Shown: positions 47,832 through 58,085 of the stretch, in pieces
Layout of the letters: each line of letters opens with the position of its first letter
Position numbering within the stretch: the stretch's first letter is position 1
NCBI GenBank assembly: GCA_027489335.1
Contig: JAIXZX010000004.1
Span: forward strand, 248,001-312,000
Source: Caulobacteraceae bacterium
GTDB lineage: Bacteria > Pseudomonadota > Alphaproteobacteria > Caulobacterales > Caulobacteraceae
DNA length: 64,000 bases
Direction of reading: 5' to 3'
Made by a program: the position numbers and the translations under genes
Notes under the pieces: generated by a model
Databases searched by the model: none
Told to the model about the DNA's origin: nothing
What the model saw: the letters and a program-made list of their open reading frames with translations, nothing else

Positions 47832-49535
47832 ATGTTCCACGGCGTTCGCACGATGCTCCGCGCAGGGCTGCTGGCCCTGGCCCTGGCCGGCCCCGCCGCC
47901 GCCCAGGGCGGCCCGCCGCCGCGGCTCGACCTGACCCTCACCCCCCGGGCCGAGGCCCTGGACGTGCGCATGCGCATGGCCGCCCCGAACCTGCAGGCCG
48001 GGGAAGGCCTGGTGCGCCTGCCGCTCAGCCTCGTGGGCATCCCCACCGCCCGCTATGACGGCGAGGCGCTGCAGGCCCGCGACGACCTGGGCGTGATTCC
48101 GCTGAGCCAGACCGAAGAGCCGCCGACCCCCCAGGGGACCTATCGCCGTTGGGTCGTGGGCCGCGCCACGCAAGGCGAGGTGATCGTCAGCTATGCCGCT
48201 CCGCCCCGCGCCGTCACCGCGGCGACCAATAACGGGCCCCTGTTTGATCTGCGCCAGGAAGCCGGCGGCTTCATCGGCGCCGGAGTCGGGTTCCTGGCGG
48301 CGCCGGTCGCCCCCGGGCCATGGTCGGTGCGCCTGGACTGGGACCTCTCGCAGGCGCCGGCTGGGGCCCGCGGCGCCTGGACCTATGGCGATGGGACCGT
48401 GGAAACGATCCTGCCGTCCCAGGCCCTGGCCTTCAGCTTCTATGCCGGCGGGCCCTTGGGCGTCTTCCCGACGGAGGGCGGCGAGGGCTTCCACATGTAC
48501 TGGCTGACGCAGCCACCCTTCGATCCGGCCGTCCTGGCCGACAGGACCGAGCGGCTCTACGTCCACATGTCGGCCTTCTTCGGCGATCCGCCCGAGACGC
48601 CCTACCGCGTCTTCATGCGCGCCAATCCCTATGACGGGGTGGGGGGCACCTCGCTCGGGCGCTCCTTCATGTTTGGCTACAATCCCGCCGATCAGTCCAC
48701 CGTCGAGAGCCTGCTGGGGCTCGTGTCCCACGAGGTGGCCCACACCTGGCCGGCCATGGCCGGCGAGCACGGGGAGACGGCCTGGTACAGCGAAGGCATG
48801 GCGGAGTTCTACTCGCTGGTCCTGTCCTGGCGGGCCGGCGTCACCCCCCTCGATCTGGTGGTGGAGACCATGAACGTTCGCGCCGACGCCTATTACGCCA
48901 ACCCTCACATCGGTCTCACCAACGCCCAGGCCGCGGAGATCTTCTGGACCGATCCGGTGGCCCAGACGGTGCCCTATGGCCGAGGCTGGATGTACCTGCT
49001 GCAGACCGATGCACAGATCCGCCGGGCCTCGGGCGGAGCCAGCAGCCTGGACGACATCGTCAAGGCGATCCGGCAGGCGCAGGTGGCCGGGGAGCCTTAT
49101 GGCATCCCCCAGTGGCTGGAGCTGGTGGGGGCGCAGATCGGCGCTGAAAAGGCCCAGGAACAGTTCAACGCCATGGCCAGCGGCCAGCGGCTGCTTCCGC
49201 CCGCTGATCTCTACGCCCCCTGCCTCAAGGTCGTTTCGCGCCAGGTCCGCACCTTCGAGCTCGGCTTCCCCCGGGCGGTCCTGAACGGTGAGCGGATCGT
49301 CGAGGGCCTCTTGCCCGGTTCCGCAGCGGCGCAGGCCGGCCTGCGCGACGGCGACCAGATCACCGACGTCCGCAATCTGAACGTCGCCCGCAAGGACCAG
49401 GACCAGACCATCACCCTGACGATCACCCGCGACGGCGCCCCGCTCACCCTGACCTATCTCCCCCGGGGGCAGGCGGCTGAAGCCTGGGGCTGGGCCCGAG
49501 ACCCGGCGACGCCTGAGGACGCCTGCCGGTTCTGA
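47832..49535 (+). CDS. M61-like metallopeptidase with PDZ domain
   Basis: 567 aa. Signal peptide to about residue 26 (AAA). Zinc motif H300-E-V-A-H304 in SHEVAHTW, with the third ligand probably E321 in AWYSEGMAEF, matching the M61 glycyl-aminopeptidase pattern. A PDZ domain at about residues 470-545 (ERIVEGLLPGSAAAQAGLRDGDQI) binds C-termini. N-terminal domain is beta-rich as in the family. It is secreted to the periplasm or surface and cleaves peptides from the N-terminus. ATG 47832 has AGGAGAGG eight bases before. Confidence 0.85.
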   Translation: MFHGVRTMLRAGLLALALAGPAAAQGGPPPRLDLTLTPRAEALDVRMRMAAPNLQAGEGLVRLPLSLVGIPTARYDGEALQARDDLGVIPLSQTEEPPTPQGTYRRWVVGRATQGEVIVSYAAPPRAVTAATNNGPLFDLRQEAGGFIGAGVGFLAAPVAPGPWSVRLDWDLSQAPAGARGAWTYGDGTVETILPSQALAFSFYAGGPLGVFPTEGGEGFHMYWLTQPPFDPAVLADRTERLYVHMSAFFGDPPETPYRVFMRANPYDGVGGTSLGRSFMFGYNPADQSTVESLLGLVSHEVAHTWPAMAGEHGETAWYSEGMAEFYSLVLSWRAGVTPLDLVVETMNVRADAYYANPHIGLTNAQAAEIFWTDPVAQTVPYGRGWMYLLQTDAQIRRASGGASSLDDIVKAIRQAQVAGEPYGIPQWLELVGAQIGAEKAQEQFNAMASGQRLLPPADLYAPCLKVVSRQVRTFELGFPRAVLNGERIVEGLLPGSAAAQAGLRDGDQITDVRNLNVARKDQDQTITLTITRDGAPLTLTYLPRGQAAEAWGWARDPATPEDACRF

Positions 49536-49538
49536 GCC

Positions 49539-50450
49539 TTAGGCGTTGTAGTTGAGCTTCAGCCCGGGCCGGGGCCAGCGGACCTTGTAGAGCCGCCCGG
49601 TGGACGAGGCGGTGATCCAGGCGTCGCGCATGTCGGCCCCGCTGAAGCAGATGTTGGTGACGATCATGTCCGGGATCGGGAAGTGCTCCGTCGAGCCTGA
49701 GGGATCGAAGGCGGTGACGCCGCCATTGATGATCGTCGCCACGCAGACCTTGCCGCCCGCCTCCACCGCCAGGCTGTCCAGCAGCTGATAGCCGGGCAGG
49801 TTGGCGATGACCCGACCCGGCGCAAAGCCCGTCGGCGCCTTCAGCTGGCCCGGCGCCTCGATGTCGAAGGCCCAGAGCCGGCCAAGCTGGGTGTCAGCCA
49901 GATAGACCACGTCCTCGTCCGGGGAGAGGCCGACCCCGTTGGGGGCGATCAGATGGTCCCGCAGGCGCGCCACATGGCTGCCGTCGGCCTTGGCGTAGTA
50001 GAGCGCCCCGAACTTGCGGCCCTCCGGGGTCGAACAGCCATGGTCGCTGAACCAGAAGCCCCCCTGGCGGTCGAAGACCAGGTCGTTGGGCCCGACAAAC
50101 GGACGGCCGTCGCAGGCGTCATAGAGGGTCGTCAGCTCGCCGGTCTTCAGGTCGTAGCGCTGGATCATGCCGCCGGTGTGGGTGGGCGGGGTCGGGCCGG
50201 GAATCGTCAGGCCATCCTGCTGCGGCCAGGTGAAGGAGCCGCCATTATTGGTGATGTAGATCGCCCCGTCCGGACCGATGGCTGCGCCATTGGGGCCGCC
50301 GCCGGTCTCCACCAGGGTCTCGCGCCGGCCATCGGGGGTGATGCGCGACAGGCGCTGGGCCTTGATCTCGGTGAGGATGACCGAGCCATCGGCCATGGCG
50401 ATGGGGCCTTCGGGAAATTCCAGACCTTCGCAGACCAGTTCGATGTCCAT
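49539..50450 (-). CDS. SMP-30/gluconolactonase family protein
   Basis: 303 aa six-bladed propeller. GLEFPEGPIAMADGSVILTE, GPDGAIYITNNGG, GPNDLVFDRQGGFWFSDHG (Ca2+/active-site ligands) and GLSPDEDVVYLADT are conserved in lactonases such as gluconolactonase. Hydrolyses sugar lactones or related compounds; substrate unknown. Start ATG 50450 has AGGAGG seven to twelve bases before. folA lies 67 bp upstream on the same strand, and the gene ends three bases from the M61-like gene. Confidence 0.88.
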   Translation of the reverse strand: MDIELVCEGLEFPEGPIAMADGSVILTEIKAQRLSRITPDGRRETLVETGGGPNGAAIGPDGAIYITNNGGSFTWPQQDGLTIPGPTPPTHTGGMIQRYDLKTGELTTLYDACDGRPFVGPNDLVFDRQGGFWFSDHGCSTPEGRKFGALYYAKADGSHVARLRDHLIAPNGVGLSPDEDVVYLADTQLGRLWAFDIEAPGQLKAPTGFAPGRVIANLPGYQLLDSLAVEAGGKVCVATIINGGVTAFDPSGSTEHFPIPDMIVTNICFSGADMRDAWITASSTGRLYKVRWPRPGLKLNYNA

Positions 50451-50517
50451 GGGGCGTCCTCCTCTTGTCTTGTTGAGGCGGAGTATGGCCGGCGCCGTTG
50501 CGTAAGGGCCAGGGGCC

Positions 50518-51042
50518 TTAGCGCCGTTCCAGGACCCGCAGGGTGAAGGGATAGTCGTCATCCTCGCCGGCCGGATGGCGCACGGCGCTGACCTCGGTCC
50601 AGGCGCTCTCGTCGAAGGGGGCCAGGACCACGTCGCCTTCCACCTCGGCCTCGACCTCAGTGAGATAGATCCGCTGGGCGCGGGGCAGGGCCATCGCGAA
50701 CAGGGAGGCGCCGCCGATGACGCAGACCTCTTCGGCGCCGTCGTCCTCGGCCATCTCCCGGCCAATCTGCACCGCCTCAGTGAAGTCTTCACAGACCAGG
50801 GCGTCCCGCGGACCGAAGGACCCGTCGCGGCTGAGCACGATGTTGGTGCGCCCGGGCAGGGGCTTCTTGGGCAGGCTGTCCCAGGTCTTGCGGCCCATGA
50901 TCACCGGCTTGCCGAGCGTCAGGGCGCGGAAATTCACCAGATCGCTCTTCAGCCGCCAGGGCAGGCCGCCGTCCCGGCCGATGACGCCGTTGCGGGCGCG
51001 CGCGATGGGACCGGCGGTGAGGAGGATGCGTGCCATGGTCAT
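50518..51042 (-). CDS. folA: Dihydrofolate reductase
   Basis: 174 aa. ARNGVIGRDGGLPWRLKSDL (substrate and loop residues, active-site acidic residue in WRLKSDL), VIMGRKTWDSLPKKPLPGR and CVIGGASLFAM (NADPH site) are all present. It makes tetrahydrofolate needed after thymidylate synthase. thyA lies 2.8 kb away on the same strand, separated by unrelated genes instead of adjacent. ATG 51042 or the next ATG at 51036 is the start. Confidence 0.95.
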   Translation of the reverse strand: MTMARILLTAGPIARARNGVIGRDGGLPWRLKSDLVNFRALTLGKPVIMGRKTWDSLPKKPLPGRTNIVLSRDGSFGPRDALVCEDFTEAVQIGREMAEDDGAEEVCVIGGASLFAMALPRAQRIYLTEVEAEVEGDVVLAPFDESAWTEVSAVRHPAGEDDDYPFTLRVLERR

Positions 51043-51084
51043 GGGGGTAGCCGACCCGGGGCGCGCAGGGAAGTGGCCCTCGCC

Positions 51085-52260
51085 TCAGAGGCGCAGGACG
51101 TGCTTGGCGATAATGTTACGCTGGATCTCGTCAGATCCCCCGGCGATGCTGGCTGCGCGGCCTTCCAGGTAGCGCACCATTTCCGGCTGGGCCCAGTCGG
51201 GGCCTACCGTCTCCGGCGGCCCGAAGACCTCCGGAAACCAGGGCGCCGCATAGGGCCCGGCGCACTCGACGAAGAACTCGGTCATTCGCTGGACGATTTC
51301 GGTCCCCTTGAGTTTGAGCATGGAGGACTGCGCGCCGGGCGCCTCGCCCATGGCCACCTCCGACAGGGTGCGCAGTTCGGTCATGGCCAGGGCCTCGAGC
51401 TCGATAGCCGCCAGGCTGAGGCGGCCGGCGAAGCCCGGGTCGTCGAGCAGACGTCGCCCGCTGGCCCCGGGCACGCTGGCGGCGGCCTCGCGCAACCTGG
51501 CCAGCAGACTGAGCGACAGGGACACATAGGCCTGGCCCGTCCGCTCGTGGGTCAGCAGGCCCTTGGCCACCGTCCAGCCCTCCCCTTCGCGGCCGACCCG
51601 GTTGGCGGCTGGCGTCCGGACGCCCTCAAAGGTCACGCGGTTGAACATGTGCCGGCCGTCGATGGAGACGATGGGATGGACCGTGACGCCGGGGCTTCGC
51701 ATGTCGATCAGCAGGAAGGTGATGCCCTCCTGCTTCTTCCCCTCCTGGCTGGTGCGGGTGAGGCAGAACATCCAGTCGGCCTGATGGGCGCCGCTGGTCC
51801 AGATCTTCTCACCGTCGATGACGTAGTGGTCGCCCTCCAGCGCCGCCCGGGTCCGCAGCGCGGCGAGGTCCGATCCTGCCTCGGGCTCGGAATAGCCCTG
51901 GCACCAGCGGACCCGGTTGGCGCGGATGTCTGGCAGGAAGCGGGCCTGCTGTTCCGGCGTTCCGTAGGCGAAGAGGATGGGCGCCAGCATGCCCATGCCC
52001 ATGCCGCCCACCTGAGCAGGCAGTCCGGCCGCGGTGGTCTCCCGCTCCCAGATGAAGTGCCAGGTCGCGCTCCAGCCCGGCCCCCCAAAGGCGACGGGCC
52101 ATTTGTTGATCTCCCAGCCCCGTTCGGCCATGGCGGCGTGCCATCGTTGTTCATGGGCGCGGCCACCATCGAAGGGATCCGCCTCGGGAAAGGTGCGGCC
52201 GATCAGGTCCCGGGCTGCGGCCTGGAACTCAAGGTCTTCCGATGAGAGCCCCAGCTTCAT
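51085..52260 (-). CDS. Acyl-CoA dehydrogenase
   Basis: 391 aa from ATG 52260 (MKLGLSSEDLEFQAAARDLI), with GGAGG seven bases before. YSEPEAGSDLAALRTRA, GEKIWTSGAHQADWMFCLTR and C-terminal SIAGGSDEIQRNIIAKHVL match long-chain-type dehydrogenases like the larger subunit at 11971. Substrate unknown. It is divergent from a hot-dog-like gene and a TetR gene across 69 bases holding a perfect inverted repeat, so it is probably repressed by that TetR. Confidence 0.9.
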   Translation of the reverse strand: MKLGLSSEDLEFQAAARDLIGRTFPEADPFDGGRAHEQRWHAAMAERGWEINKWPVAFGGPGWSATWHFIWERETTAAGLPAQVGGMGMGMLAPILFAYGTPEQQARFLPDIRANRVRWCQGYSEPEAGSDLAALRTRAALEGDHYVIDGEKIWTSGAHQADWMFCLTRTSQEGKKQEGITFLLIDMRSPGVTVHPIVSIDGRHMFNRVTFEGVRTPAANRVGREGEGWTVAKGLLTHERTGQAYVSLSLSLLARLREAAASVPGASGRRLLDDPGFAGRLSLAAIELEALAMTELRTLSEVAMGEAPGAQSSMLKLKGTEIVQRMTEFFVECAGPYAAPWFPEVFGPPETVGPDWAQPEMVRYLEGRAASIAGGSDEIQRNIIAKHVLRL

Positions 52261-52273
52261 TTCCGCGCCTCCG

Positions 52274-52295
52274 CTATTGAATAGAACGTCAATAG
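52274..52295. promoter_or_regulatory. Inverted repeat, probable TetR operator
   Basis: CTATTGA-ATAGAACG-TCAATAG: two perfect 7-base arms and an 8-base centre, alone in an AT-rich patch in the 69-base divergent region. The length and symmetry are typical of TetR-family operators, and a TetR gene is the second gene of the rightward unit. Confidence 0.65.
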
Positions 52296-52329
52296 GCGCG
52301 AGGCTGGCGATCTCGTCAAGGAGGACGCC

Positions 52330-53217
52330 ATGGCCGACCCGAGCGCTTTCGCCACCCTGGACCTGCCGGATGGGGGGCTGGCTGGTCCGTTTCGACGGCC
52401 GGTGAACGAATCCCGCGGCGCCGTGGGCTCGATCCATGATGACGACACCGCCCAGGGCCTGGGGTTTCGGGGAGGCACCGTGGCCGGCAATATTCACATG
52501 GAGCAGTTCCCGCCGCTCTATGGCGCGCGCTTTGGGCGGCCCTGGACCGAGCCGGGCGGGCTGTCCCTGTATTTCCTCCAGCCGACCACGGACGGGGAGC
52601 CGGTCCAGGCTTGTCTCGGTCCTGTGGTCGAGCAGGGGGACGGCTTCCGCCGCGCTACCGCCTGGATGCAGACGCCGGAGGGCCAGAAGGTCTGCGAGGG
52701 TGAGGCCTGGAGCGGCGGCGATCTGGCAGACACCCCGCTGAAGCTCAAGGCCGCGCAGATTCGTCCCGGGGCGGACCTGCGGATCCTGCGGGGGTCGAAG
52801 GTCGGCGACACCGTTTCCGAGGTCCCGGCGATCATTCCCTCCGCCACGGCGCTTGTCCGGGTGCAGGGGATCACCGAGCCGCTGGCGGGCTACACCACCC
52901 CTGACGCAGAAGGGCGCCGGGTCGCAGCGCCAGCGGTGGTGATCGACGCCCTGCGGGCGGTGGAGACGCCGCTGTTCAGGAGCGAAGGCGAGTTTATCGG
53001 CATGTTCGGGGCCATCGAGCTGCAACACCTGGCCGGACCGGTCTATCTGGACCGTGACTATGTGGCCGAGGGTGAGATCGTCGGGCTTGGCGAATCCCCC
53101 AAGACGGAGGTCGCCTGGTATGAGAGCCGCCTGCGGGCGGCGTCTGGCGGACCGGTCATCGCCCGCCTCCTGATGATGACCCGGCTGTTGAAGGGGTCCT
53201 CCAGCCTTTGGGCTTGA
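52330..53217 (+). CDS. Hot-dog-fold-like conserved protein
   Basis: 295 aa, soluble. Two similar halves are suggested: FRGGTVAGNIHMEQFPPLYG in the first resembles the MaoC/thioesterase substrate loop, and the second half has IELQHLAGPVYLDRDYVAEGE with EVAWYESRLRAASG. This supports a double hot-dog protein, possibly a hydratase or thioesterase on acyl-CoAs. I am not sure of the family. ATG 52330 has AAGGAGG six to twelve bases before. Cotranscribed with the TetR gene; divergent from an acyl-CoA dehydrogenase, which fits acyl-CoA metabolism. Confidence 0.65.
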   Translation: MADPSAFATLDLPDGGLAGPFRRPVNESRGAVGSIHDDDTAQGLGFRGGTVAGNIHMEQFPPLYGARFGRPWTEPGGLSLYFLQPTTDGEPVQACLGPVVEQGDGFRRATAWMQTPEGQKVCEGEAWSGGDLADTPLKLKAAQIRPGADLRILRGSKVGDTVSEVPAIIPSATALVRVQGITEPLAGYTTPDAEGRRVAAPAVVIDALRAVETPLFRSEGEFIGMFGAIELQHLAGPVYLDRDYVAEGEIVGLGESPKTEVAWYESRLRAASGGPVIARLLMMTRLLKGSSSLWA

Positions 53218-53249
53218 CGATGGCCGGGGCGCCGGGCGTTGAGGGGGCC

Positions 53250-53861
53250 ATGAGCGCTGAGCCAAAACGCACCCGCCTGACGCCAGAGGCCAGGCGCGAC
53301 CAGATTCTCGACCGCGCCGCCGAACTCGTCCTGGCCGATGGCCTGGCGGCCATCAGCATGGAGGGGGTGGCCCGGGCGGCCAGCGTCAGCAAGGGGCTGG
53401 TCTACAACTACTTCCCCGACCGGCAGGCCCTGTTCGCCGCCCTTCTGCAGCGCGAGCAGCGAGACCTGAACGACCGGGGCATGCGCGGCGCCCTGGCGGC
53501 CAGCGACTTCGCCGACCTGATCCGACGAACCACTGGCCTCTATCTGCGTCAGACTGAGGCCCGCGGCGCGCTGATTGCGGCCCTGCTGGCCGACCCCGGC
53601 GTCGCCCGGCTGATGGAGGCGCAGGACCGGGTGGACCGGGAACAGGCCTTCCGCTTCTTCGTCCGCGCCACCCGCCGGGCCTATGGGCTGCCCCTGCCGA
53701 CGGCGATCGCCGCGGTCGACCTCCTGTGGGCGGTGACCGATCGTGCGGGCCAGCTGGTGGGGCAGGGGCTCATGGGCGCCGAAGAGGCCACGGAGATGTG
53801 CGTCAGCCTGTTTGTCGGCGGACTGGCGGAGCTGTCGAGAGCCGCGCCGGACGGGGCGTGA
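53250..53861 (+). CDS. TetR family transcriptional regulator
   Basis: 203 aa. Helix-turn-helix at about residues 15-60 (ARRDQILDRAAELVLADGLA, SMEGVARAASVSKGLVYNYF), then a helical ligand domain. Start set at ATG 53250 (MSAEPKRT) with GAGGGG before; ATG 53220 is an alternative. The likely target is the inverted repeat at 52274-52295, giving control of the dehydrogenase and of its own operon; the inducer may be an acyl-CoA. It ends nine bases from thyA, read on the other strand. Confidence 0.87.
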   Translation: MSAEPKRTRLTPEARRDQILDRAAELVLADGLAAISMEGVARAASVSKGLVYNYFPDRQALFAALLQREQRDLNDRGMRGALAASDFADLIRRTTGLYLRQTEARGALIAALLADPGVARLMEAQDRVDREQAFRFFVRATRRAYGLPLPTAIAAVDLLWAVTDRAGQLVGQGLMGAEEATEMCVSLFVGGLAELSRAAPDGA

Positions 53862-53870
53862 GCGACGCCC

Positions 53871-54707
53871 TCAGACTGCGATGGGGGCGGCGATCTTGTC
53901 GTGGGCCTTGTAGCCGCTGACCTTGAAGTCCTCGTAGTCGAAGGAAAACAGGTCGCGCTTGTCGGCGATGGTCAGGGTCGGGAAGGGGTAGGGCTCCCGG
54001 GTCAGCTGCTCTCGGGCCTGGTCGATGTGGTTCAGATAGAGGTGGGCGTCGCCGAGGGTGTGAACGAATTCCCCGGGCTCCAGGCCTGTGACCTTGGCCA
54101 CCATCTGGGTCAGCAGGGCGTAGCTGGCGATGTTGAAGGGCACGCCGAGAAACACATCGGCCGACCGCTGATAGAGCTGGCAGGACAGCTTGCCCTCGGC
54201 GACGAAGAACTGGAACAGGCAGTGACAAGGCGGCAGGGCCATGTCGTCCACATCGGCCGGGTTCCAGGCGCTGACGATGTGCCGGCGCGAATGCGGCGTG
54301 GTCTTCAGGCTCTCGACCACATTGGCCATCTGGTCGATCACCCGGCCGTCAGTCGCCGTCCAGGACCGCCACTGCTTGCCATAGACCGGACCCAGCTCGC
54401 CCGTCTCGTCGGCCCATTCGTCCCAGATGCTGACGCCGCGCTCCTGCAGCCAGCCGACATTGGTGTCGCCGCGCAGGAACCACAGAAGCTCCAGAATGAT
54501 CGACTTGCGGTGCAGCTTCTTGGTGGTCAGCAGGGGAAAGCCCTTGGCCAGGTCGAAGCGCATCTGGCGGCCGAACACGCCCAGTGTGCCCGTACCCGTC
54601 CGGTCGCCCCGCTGGACCCCGGTCTCGAGAATGTCGGACAGCAGGTCGAGATACTGCTGCTCGGGGTGATCAGGCCGCCGGGGGGCGGGCGGGACGTGGG
54701 CGTTCAC
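53871..54707 (-). CDS. thyA: Thymidylate synthase
   Basis: 278 aa. Catalytic cysteine C161 in [12 protein letters not shown], preceded by [11 protein letters not shown], and dUMP/folate contacts [21 protein letters not shown] and [19 protein letters not shown] with the C-terminal PIAV. Converts dUMP and methylene-THF to dTMP and dihydrofolate. Start set at GTG 54707 ([21 protein letters not shown]) with AAAGG eight bases before; ATG 54749 would add 14 unusual residues. DUF924 is divergent in the opposite sense upstream, no clear regulatory sequence seen. Confidence 0.94.
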   Translation of the reverse strand: MNAHVPPAPRRPDHPEQQYLDLLSDILETGVQRGDRTGTGTLGVFGRQMRFDLAKGFPLLTTKKLHRKSIILELLWFLRGDTNVGWLQERGVSIWDEWADETGELGPVYGKQWRSWTATDGRVIDQMANVVESLKTTPHSRRHIVSAWNPADVDDMALPPCHCLFQFFVAEGKLSCQLYQRSADVFLGVPFNIASYALLTQMVAKVTGLEPGEFVHTLGDAHLYLNHIDQAREQLTREPYPFPTLTIADKRDLFSFDYEDFKVSGYKAHDKIAAPIAV

Positions 54708-54818
54708 GGAACGGCCTTTCGCGGGAAATGCAGGCGACGAGCTTTCCATGATTCGCGCAGGGCTTGGCTGCGGTCGCAACCGCCCTGCGACCCTCTGTCC
54801 ACAGGGCGGAGGCAGTGA

Positions 54819-55373
54819 TCAACCGGCGAAGCCGCCCTCGTCGAGGAAGGCCTGCTCGCTCGGCGTAGTCCGGCGGCCCAGGGCGGCGTTGCGGTGGGGG
54901 AAGCGGCCGAAGCGGACGATGATGTCCCGGTGGATCTCGGCCCATTTGAGGGTTTCGGCGTCGCCCTCGGCGTCCTTGAGCGCCGCGCACAGCCGCACGG
55001 CCTCGTCCTGGTCGCCCATGTCCTCGGAATGCTCATAGGGCAGGTAGAAGAAGGGGCGCAGCTTGGCCTCAACCGCCTGGTCGTGGCCCGCGGAGATGGC
55101 CGCCCGGGCGATGGCCCGGGCCTTGCCGTCCGTGGCGAAGGCGTGGCCGGAGTCGCGGAAGATGTTGCGCGGGATCTGGTCCAGCAGGATCAGCAGGGCC
55201 AGCGCGCCTTCCGCATCCTTGGCCCACTCATCCAGCTCGCCTCGAGCAGCGGCGTGGTGGGCGGCCTCGAAGTCCCGCGCCAGGGCGCGATCAAAGGCTT
55301 CATCCTTGGCGAACCACTTGGGCGGTCCAGCCTCCCGCCAGGCCTTCACCACCTGCTGCGCGGTCACGTCCAT
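54819..55373 (-). CDS. DUF924 family protein
   Basis: 184 aa, all helical. FYLPYEHSEDMGDQDEAVRLC, LLILLDQIPRNIFRD and RFPHRNAALGRRTTPSEQAFL are the family's conserved stretches, with histidines and acids that might bind a metal or nucleotide. Function not established. ATG 55373 has GAGGGAG eight bases before; the upstream open frame to 55547 is not convincing. Confidence 0.87.
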   Translation of the reverse strand: MDVTAQQVVKAWREAGPPKWFAKDEAFDRALARDFEAAHHAAARGELDEWAKDAEGALALLILLDQIPRNIFRDSGHAFATDGKARAIARAAISAGHDQAVEAKLRPFFYLPYEHSEDMGDQDEAVRLCAALKDAEGDAETLKWAEIHRDIIVRFGRFPHRNAALGRRTTPSEQAFLDEGGFAG

Positions 55374-55455
55374 GGAGCAACTCCCTCTGTCGGCGGCACT
55401 CTCTTCGGGGGCGCCGGTGGGCGCAAGGGGCGGCGCGTGACGTTGCGCCCCTTGA

Positions 55456-56565
<1,110 letters not shown>

Positions 56566-56592
56566 GCCTGCCGATCAGACCCCAGAACGACG

Positions 56593-56625
56593 AAGGCCCT
56601 CCGTTTCCGGAGGGCCTTTTTCTTT
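56593..56625 (+). terminator. Rho-independent terminator of ilvC
   Basis: AAGGCCCTCCG/CGGAGGGCCTT stem of 11 bp, loop TTTC, then TTTTTCTTT. The best terminator in the window. Confidence 0.95.
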
Positions 56626-56648
56626 GTCTGCGACAGGTCCGGCGCGCC

Positions 56649-57941
56649 TCAGTTCCGCGTCGGAATGATCACCGGCAGGGTCTCATAGCCGTGCACGAAG
56701 GCCGAGAAGGTGCGCTGGGGCTCAGCCAGGACCTTGATCTCCGGGAAGCGCTTGAGAATCTCCTCCCAGATGATGGTCAGCTGCATTTCGGCCACCCGGT
56801 TGCCCACGCAGCGGTGGATGCCGAAGCCGAAGGATAGGTGCTCGCGGGGGCGTTCCCGGTCGATGATGTAGTCGTTGGGCCGCTCGATGCGGCTCTCATC
56901 GCGGTTGCCCGAAATGTACCACATGACCACCCGGTCACCTTCGAGGATCATCTTGCCGCCCACCTCGATGTCGCGGGTCGCCACCCGGGCCATGTGGGCC
57001 AGCGGGGTCTGCCAGCGGATCGTCTCCGAGACCATCGACGGGATCAGGTCGGGATTGGCCCGCAGCTTGGCGTACTGGTCGGGGTTCTTGTTCAGGGCGT
57101 AGACGCTGCCGGAGATCGTGTTGCGGGTGGTGTCGTTACCGCCCACGATCAGCAGGATCACATTGCCCTGGAACTCCTGCACCGGCATGTCCCGGGTGGC
57201 GGTGTTATTGGCCATCATGGAGATCAGGTCGATCCCCGGTTCGTCCGCGTCCACCCGCTGGTCCCAGATCTGCTTGAACGTGCCGAAGCAGTCCATCATG
57301 TCCCGGGCCTTCTGCTCCCAGCTGGTCACGGGGCCATGGCCCGGCGCGTTGGTCACCACGTCGGACCAGTATGTCAGCTTGCGGCGGTCCTCGAAGGGGA
57401 AGTCGAAGAGCGTGGCGAGCGTCATGGCCGTCAGCTCTTTCGAGACCAGATCCACCCAGTCGAATTCCTTGCCGATGGGCAGGGAGTCCAGGATCTGGCC
57501 AGCGCGCTCGCGCACAATGGGGGACATCTTGGTGATGTTGCCCGGCGCCACGGTGGGGCTGACCGCCTTGCGCTGCCGGCCATGCTCGGGCTCGTCCATG
57601 GTGATGAAGCCGGCCCCGGCGCGCCGCGGGCGGTCCTCGCCGAGCGCCTTGCGCTGGGCCTCCATGGCCTCGAGGTTCGGCAGGGTGATGCCGTCGGCCG
57701 AGGAAAAGGCCTCGTGATTGGTGTCGACAGCCAGGATGTCGTCCCACTTGGTCACCGACCAGTAGCGGCCGAACTCGCTCTCTTCGGTGAGATGGACCGG
57801 GTCTTCCCTGCGCAGGCGTTCGAAGACCGGCCAGATGGTGTCGTCCTGGAATCGCGCCGCCCGGCCGGGGTTGAGCTGGGCGAGCGGGGTTGCTTCGACG
57901 GCCTCGACGGAGTCCGACTGCGGGCTCACTCTGATATTCAT
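56649..57941 (-). CDS. Cytochrome P450, CYP153-like
   Basis: 430 aa, soluble. Heme-thiolate site FGFGIHRCVGNRVAEMQL, I-helix LLIVGGNDTTRNT, and ETIRWQTPLAHMAR (E-R pair). N-terminal RLRREDPVHLTEESEFGRYW and C-terminal FSAFVHGYETLPV are the patterns of CYP153 alkane omega-hydroxylases as I know them. CYP153 needs a ferredoxin and reductase, and none are adjacent here. Would hydroxylate alkanes or fatty acids at the terminal carbon. Start ATG 57941 has GGGAGG six to eleven bases before. Confidence 0.88.
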   Translation of the reverse strand: MNIRVSPQSDSVEAVEATPLAQLNPGRAARFQDDTIWPVFERLRREDPVHLTEESEFGRYWSVTKWDDILAVDTNHEAFSSADGITLPNLEAMEAQRKALGEDRPRRAGAGFITMDEPEHGRQRKAVSPTVAPGNITKMSPIVRERAGQILDSLPIGKEFDWVDLVSKELTAMTLATLFDFPFEDRRKLTYWSDVVTNAPGHGPVTSWEQKARDMMDCFGTFKQIWDQRVDADEPGIDLISMMANNTATRDMPVQEFQGNVILLIVGGNDTTRNTISGSVYALNKNPDQYAKLRANPDLIPSMVSETIRWQTPLAHMARVATRDIEVGGKMILEGDRVVMWYISGNRDESRIERPNDYIIDRERPREHLSFGFGIHRCVGNRVAEMQLTIIWEEILKRFPEIKVLAEPQRTFSAFVHGYETLPVIIPTRN

Positions 57942-58085
57942 CGCATCCTCCCTGGGCGTTGACCGCCCTTGTCCGGCGCTTCGACCGGTGAGGGTCGGCG
58001 CTTCGTCCCGTCCATTCCGACCTTCCGAACAGCATTCGGCAAGCGGAGAATGCGGGCGAGGTCTGCGCAGGCGCCAGACGGGAGG

